Source: Pseudomonadota bacterium
GTDB taxonomy: Bacteria; Myxococcota; Polyangia; Polyangiales; Polyangiaceae
DNA: 6,022 nucleotides
Direction of reading: 5' to 3'
Assembly (NCBI GenBank): GCA_023419055.1
Contig: JAEZYO010000392.1
Span: 1 to 6,022, forward strand
Shown: positions 5,919-6,022 of the stretch, in pieces
Layout: the number at the start of each line of letters is the position of its first letter
Position numbering within the stretch: position 1 is the first letter of the stretch
The notes under the pieces: generated by a model
What the model saw: only the letters and a program-made list of their open reading frames with translations
Told to the model about the DNA's origin: nothing
Databases searched by the model: none
Program-made: the position numbers and the translations under genes

Positions 5919-6022
5919 CCATTGCCACTGCTGTTCCTCGGCAGCGCTGCGACATTCTCCACTCCACTGAAACCCTTCCCGTCGAAGCAAAACCAACCGA
6001 ATCGGTCGCTCGCTGCTTCCCG

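Noticed and set aside
5941..5950. GCAGCGCTGC palindrome after the GH43-like gene as a terminator
   Set aside because: It is only a 10-base palindrome with no loop and no T-tract; chance is likely in GC-rich DNA.
5450..5962. Pro/Ala-rich open frame antisense to the GH43-like gene
   Set aside because: It is the reverse reading of the Gly-rich linker; poly-Pro is simply the complement of poly-Gly codons.

Overview
The window looks like chromosomal DNA of a myxobacterium, probably of the Polyangia type. It is GC-rich with G/C-ending codons. It encodes Gly/Ser-rich exported proteins with the composition typical of these bacteria, and one protein ends in a MYXO-CTERM sorting signal (Cys-x-Cys, hydrophobic segment, Arg cluster). 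No rRNA, tRNA, CRISPR array, transposase or phage gene was seen.

Layout. Bases 1-934 (minus strand) hold a lipoprotein-type gene whose reading frame is broken about four times. It runs off the left edge, and I call it a pseudogene unless the breaks are assembly errors. Divergent from it, 1064-2179 (plus) encodes an acyl-CoA dehydrogenase-fold flavoprotein that seems to lack the usual catalytic Glu. After a 123-base gap, 2303-3472 (plus) encodes a cyclic-nucleotide-binding domain fused to a CPBP/Rce1-type intramembrane protease domain. A small DUF4169-type gene follows at 3521-3715, possibly with its own extended -10 promoter. Bases 3716-4136 hold no gene but are rich in dyads: a nested palindrome, an 89-base inverted repeat with a perfect 17-bp outer stem, smaller hairpins and a short direct repeat. 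At 4137-4330 there is an apparent relic of a second lipoprotein start whose lipobox Cys codon reads CGC (Arg). This relic runs in frame into the last gene, 4356-5918 (plus), a secreted GH43-like beta-propeller protein with a Gly-rich linker and MYXO-CTERM anchor. The last 104 bases show nothing convincing.

How the parts may relate. MYXO-CTERM proteins are thought to be processed by myxosortases, which are CPBP-family (Rce1-like) intramembrane proteases with varied N-terminal domains. A CPBP protein with an unusual N-terminal domain lies about 0.9 kb upstream of a MYXO-CTERM protein, so an enzyme/substrate link is an attractive hypothesis. However, the CPBP motif is not canonical: the first Glu of EExxxR is Gln, and the last His motif lacks its Asn. 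The genes do not form one obvious operon. Apart from the CPBP/DUF4169 pair, they look like independent units next to decaying lipoprotein genes.
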